A stretch of DNA of 64,000 nucleotides from Actinomycetota bacterium. GTDB lineage: Bacteria > Actinomycetota > Acidimicrobiia > IMCC26256 > PALSA-610. Shown piece by piece: positions 62,109 through 64,000 of this stretch (the first letter of the stretch is position 1; the number at the start of each line of letters is the position of its first letter). Made by a program: the position numbers and the translations under genes. The notes under the pieces were generated by a model, which was not told where the DNA came from, searched no databases, and saw only the letters and a program-made list of their open reading frames with translations. Location: the NCBI GenBank assembly GCA_005779395.1, contig SXJP01000012.1:1-64000 (forward strand), written 5' to 3'.

Positions 62109-62471
62109 TCAGTTGTCCTCTGCAACGGGTACGCCTGATTCTGGCTCCACAAGCGAATCGCCGAGCCGCGCCCAGAGTCCTCCTGGCAACACGCGCGCCT
62201 TTCGGCGTCCTAGTTCGGCCCGCCACGTGGGCGGCTCTGACTCGCCCACCAATGTCACTAACCCTTGTTCCCGAAGTTGTGCTAGTGCCGCACTGAACGC
62301 CTCGGGCGAGCCAGCGATTTCGACCAAATCAGGCTCTGGCGTTCCTCCATTGCGCACTAGGTGACGCAGAATCGATACAGATTCCATATCGAGGCTGAGA
62401 AGCACAGCTGGCGAAAGCGTGGCTTCATCATCGCCGCCGATAGACCCTTGCAGGCGGTCATAGATGCTCAT
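62109..62471 (-). CDS. Small wHTH-like protein of the PrsW operon
   Basis: The 120-residue protein has a predicted three-helix plus wing-like region (ESVSILRHLVRNGGTPEPDLVEIAGSPEAFSAALAQLREQGLVTLVGES), resembling the winged-helix fold. It is followed by a basic stretch AELGRRKARVLPGGLWARLGD and an acidic end. It may bind DNA or act as a protein-binding adaptor. It overlaps the binding-protein gene by four bases and is followed one base later by the zinc miniprotein. Confidence 0.65.
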   Translation of the reverse strand: MSIYDRLQGSIGGDDEATLSPAVLLSLDMESVSILRHLVRNGGTPEPDLVEIAGSPEAFSAALAQLREQGLVTLVGESEPPTWRAELGRRKARVLPGGLWARLGDSLVEPESGVPVAEDN

Positions 62472-63646
62472 GAACCCTCCACCAGTTCTAGCTTGCCCGA
62501 GGTTACTCGGGCAACTGGTACGAACGCACCGTTTCGGACTTGGTACACGAATACCGGGCCATCGCTGATATCTCCCGTCGCTGTGAACTGAATCCGCTTT
62601 GTGATTCCGGCCATATCGATGGTGCGCAAGTAGTCGGTGATTCCGTCGCGTGAGCGATTGCCGTTTGCGATTGCTTCGAGCAACACTGCTGCGGCCTCGG
62701 CAGATTCGGCGGCGAACCTCGGTGGCAATTCACCGAAGCGACTCTGATAGTCGGTAATGAACGTCTGGTGTCGCGATGAGGCCACTTCGATCTCGGACGG
62801 TACGCACGGACAGGTGGCGTAGTCACCATCACTCGCTGCACCCGCGCCTACAGCGAATGTGCTCGTCAGAAGACCATCGGAACCAACCATCGGCACGCGC
62901 AACCCAGCAGCGTCCGCTTGTTGCACCAGCCGCGCAGCGACTTTGTCCAAACCGCCGTAGAGCAAGACGTCGACTTTCGCCCCGACGAGGTCGCTCACTA
63001 CCTCTCGATAGTCGGTGTCTTCAGCGTCAAGTATCGCCGTGTGCACGACCTCGACTCCCGCACCAAGGACTGCCTCCTCGACGGCCGTTGCAACACCGGC
63101 GCCATAGGCCGTGCCATCGTCGATGATCGCGACCCGCGTGGCACCAAGACTCTTGACCGCGAAGAGCGCTAACGACGGACCTTGGACACCATCATTTCTG
63201 ACCACTCGATGGAATGTCTTCCATCCTTTAGTAGTCAACTCAACGTTTGTGGCCTCGGGACTAACAACCGACAGCCCGGCCGCGTCGAACACGGGCATGC
63301 TGGCGAAGGCGGGGTGACACCATACGGGCCCAACGACGCCAACGATCTCCGGGTCACCTGCTATCCGTTCGGCTAGGGCGCGATTTTCTGCGTCGGTCGA
63401 CATCGCGTTGAACTCGACAAACCCCACTTGGCAATCCTCGTGGCTCTCGTTGTACTGCTCAACCTGGAGCGCTACAGCGTTTCGTTCAGGCGTGTTCGGG
63501 ACTGCGTCCTCTCCTGTGAGCGGGCCGAGGTACGCGATAGCAGCGCGCCCGCAGGCGATCTGCGTACCTCGATTACTGGCAGCGCTACCACAGCTGGCGA
63601 GACCGACGGTCACTGCCGAAACGAGCGCGAGAGTTGATCGAATCAC
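62468..63646 (-). CDS. Type 1 periplasmic-binding lipoprotein (Leu/Ile/Val-like)
   Basis: This 392-residue protein has a lipoprotein signal with lipobox GLASC near residue 19 and a branched-chain-amino-acid-binding-like domain. Key segments are AIAYLGPLTGEDAVPNTPERNAVALQVEQYNE, IVGVVGPVWCHPAFASMPVFDAAGLSVVSPEATN, RVAIIDDGTAYGAGVATAVEEAVLGAGVEVV and VDVLLYGGLDKVAARLVQQADAAGLRVPMVGSDGLL. No permease or ATPase genes are adjacent, so it probably acts as a sensor domain partner of the HAMP protein encoded before it rather than in transport. GTG start overlaps that gene. Confidence 0.88.
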   Translation of the reverse strand: MIRSTLALVSAVTVGLASCGSAASNRGTQIACGRAAIAYLGPLTGEDAVPNTPERNAVALQVEQYNESHEDCQVGFVEFNAMSTDAENRALAERIAGDPEIVGVVGPVWCHPAFASMPVFDAAGLSVVSPEATNVELTTKGWKTFHRVVRNDGVQGPSLALFAVKSLGATRVAIIDDGTAYGAGVATAVEEAVLGAGVEVVHTAILDAEDTDYREVVSDLVGAKVDVLLYGGLDKVAARLVQQADAAGLRVPMVGSDGLLTSTFAVGAGAASDGDYATCPCVPSEIEVASSRHQTFITDYQSRFGELPPRFAAESAEAAAVLLEAIANGNRSRDGITDYLRTIDMAGITKRIQFTATGDISDGPVFVYQVRNGAFVPVARVTSGKLELVEGS

Positions 63647-64000
63647 AACTGCATTCGCTGTCGCATCGCCGTCGCGCGTGCTTCAAGGTCTCTGAAGAAA
63701 TCAGTTTCGGTAATGTTCGCGACCTCGCGGCTACGCCGGTCGGCGTCGACTACGACCTTTAGTGCCGCGACCTGTGCCTCAAGTCGGGCCTGACGATCGC
63801 GAACTTCTTCGCTCATCATCTCGAACATTACGGCTAACTCGCCAAGTTCGTCCGACCGCTTCGCGAAGTGTGTGAGTTCCGCCTCGTCCGGCAACTCGTT
63901 TCGTCGGATCGCTGCGGCTGCCTTGGTGACTGCACGTATCGGTCGTATGAGTAGGCGCGCTGCGAGCAGGGCGGTGACCAGCACTAACGCTGCAACGACT
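63643..64000 (-). CDS. HAMP-domain membrane protein (5' end beyond window)
   Basis: Only the C-terminal part is present. It begins inside a membrane helix (VVAALVLVTALLAARLL), then has a HAMP domain (LLIRPIRAVTKAAAAIRRNEL... DELGELAVMFEMMSEEV), a coiled-coil segment (RDRQARLEAQVAALKVVVDADRRSREVANITETDFFRDLEARATAMRQRM) and ends. No kinase, cyclase or methyl-accepting output domain follows, so the signal must go to another protein. The extracytoplasmic sensing part and start codon lie beyond the right edge. Confidence 0.85.
   Translation of the reverse strand, partial: VVAALVLVTALLAARLLIRPIRAVTKAAAAIRRNELPDEAELTHFAKRSDELGELAVMFEMMSEEVRDRQARLEAQVAALKVVVDADRRSREVANITETDFFRDLEARATAMRQRMQL

Overview
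The window looks like chromosomal DNA of an actinobacterium. A member of Acidimicrobiia or a related aquatic or soil lineage is my inference. The support is moderate GC content by eye, frequent GTG/TTG starts, four-base ATGA/GTGA gene overlaps, actinobacterial-type secreted collagen-like proteins, an F420-type luciferase-like oxidoreductase, two cytochromes P450 and a primary-like sigma factor. No phage, insertion sequence, CRISPR array or replication origin was recognised.

Layout. 0-5 kb: a tRNA-Gly-like 3' end with no tRNA body, two tandem secreted collagen-like genes, a gene-poor 0.9 kb stretch and an odd SDR protein. 5-10 kb: a MacAB-like export operon (lipoprotein, adaptor, ATPase, permease) whose adaptor carries a peptidoglycan-binding domain and Calx-beta repeats. 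10-19 kb: quinone oxidoreductase, a small hypothetical gene, a PNPOx-like protein, thymidine kinase, a PLP decarboxylase, an MFS transporter overlapping a LacZ-type beta-galactosidase, and a sigma factor. 19-29 kb: acetoacetyl-CoA synthetase with an aminoglycoside-phosphotransferase-like kinase, a divergent P450, an asymmetric heterodimeric ABC exporter, a hypothetical gene and an SGNH-type exported protein.

30-52 kb is the centre of interest. Two long, tightly packed operons diverge from one short promoter region (40276-40367) that carries a perfect 9+9 inverted repeat. The leftward operon has a YkoF-like protein, a DauR/YheO-type regulator, a three-subunit xanthine-dehydrogenase-like enzyme, an 8-oxoguanine/guanine-deaminase-like hydrolase, a complete BMP-type nucleoside/purine ABC importer and a SnoaL-like protein. 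The rightward operon has an M20 carbamoylase/amidohydrolase, an N-carbamoyl hydrolase, a fused FeS-Mo hydroxylase, an SsnA-like hydrolase, an F420-type oxidoreductase, diaminopropionate ammonia-lyase, a hydantoinase, a P450 and an amidohydrolase-2 enzyme. Together they look like uptake and stepwise opening of a purine or related N-heterocycle, with clear overlap with the yge/ygf/ssnA/xdhD gene set linked to purine breakdown in enterobacteria and gut anaerobes.

52-60 kb: nitroreductase, a Rieske protein with a large extra domain, a frameshifted PIN-domain gene, a doubly broken arylsulfatase, tRNA-Arg(TCT), a PAS-LuxR regulator with a decayed LuxR fragment nearby, AzlCD and tRNA-His(GTG). 60-64 kb: a MinD/ParA-like ATPase converging on a five-gene operon (HAMP membrane protein, periplasmic-binding lipoprotein, small helical protein, zinc-binding miniprotein, PrsW-type membrane protease) that looks like a signalling module and runs off the right edge.
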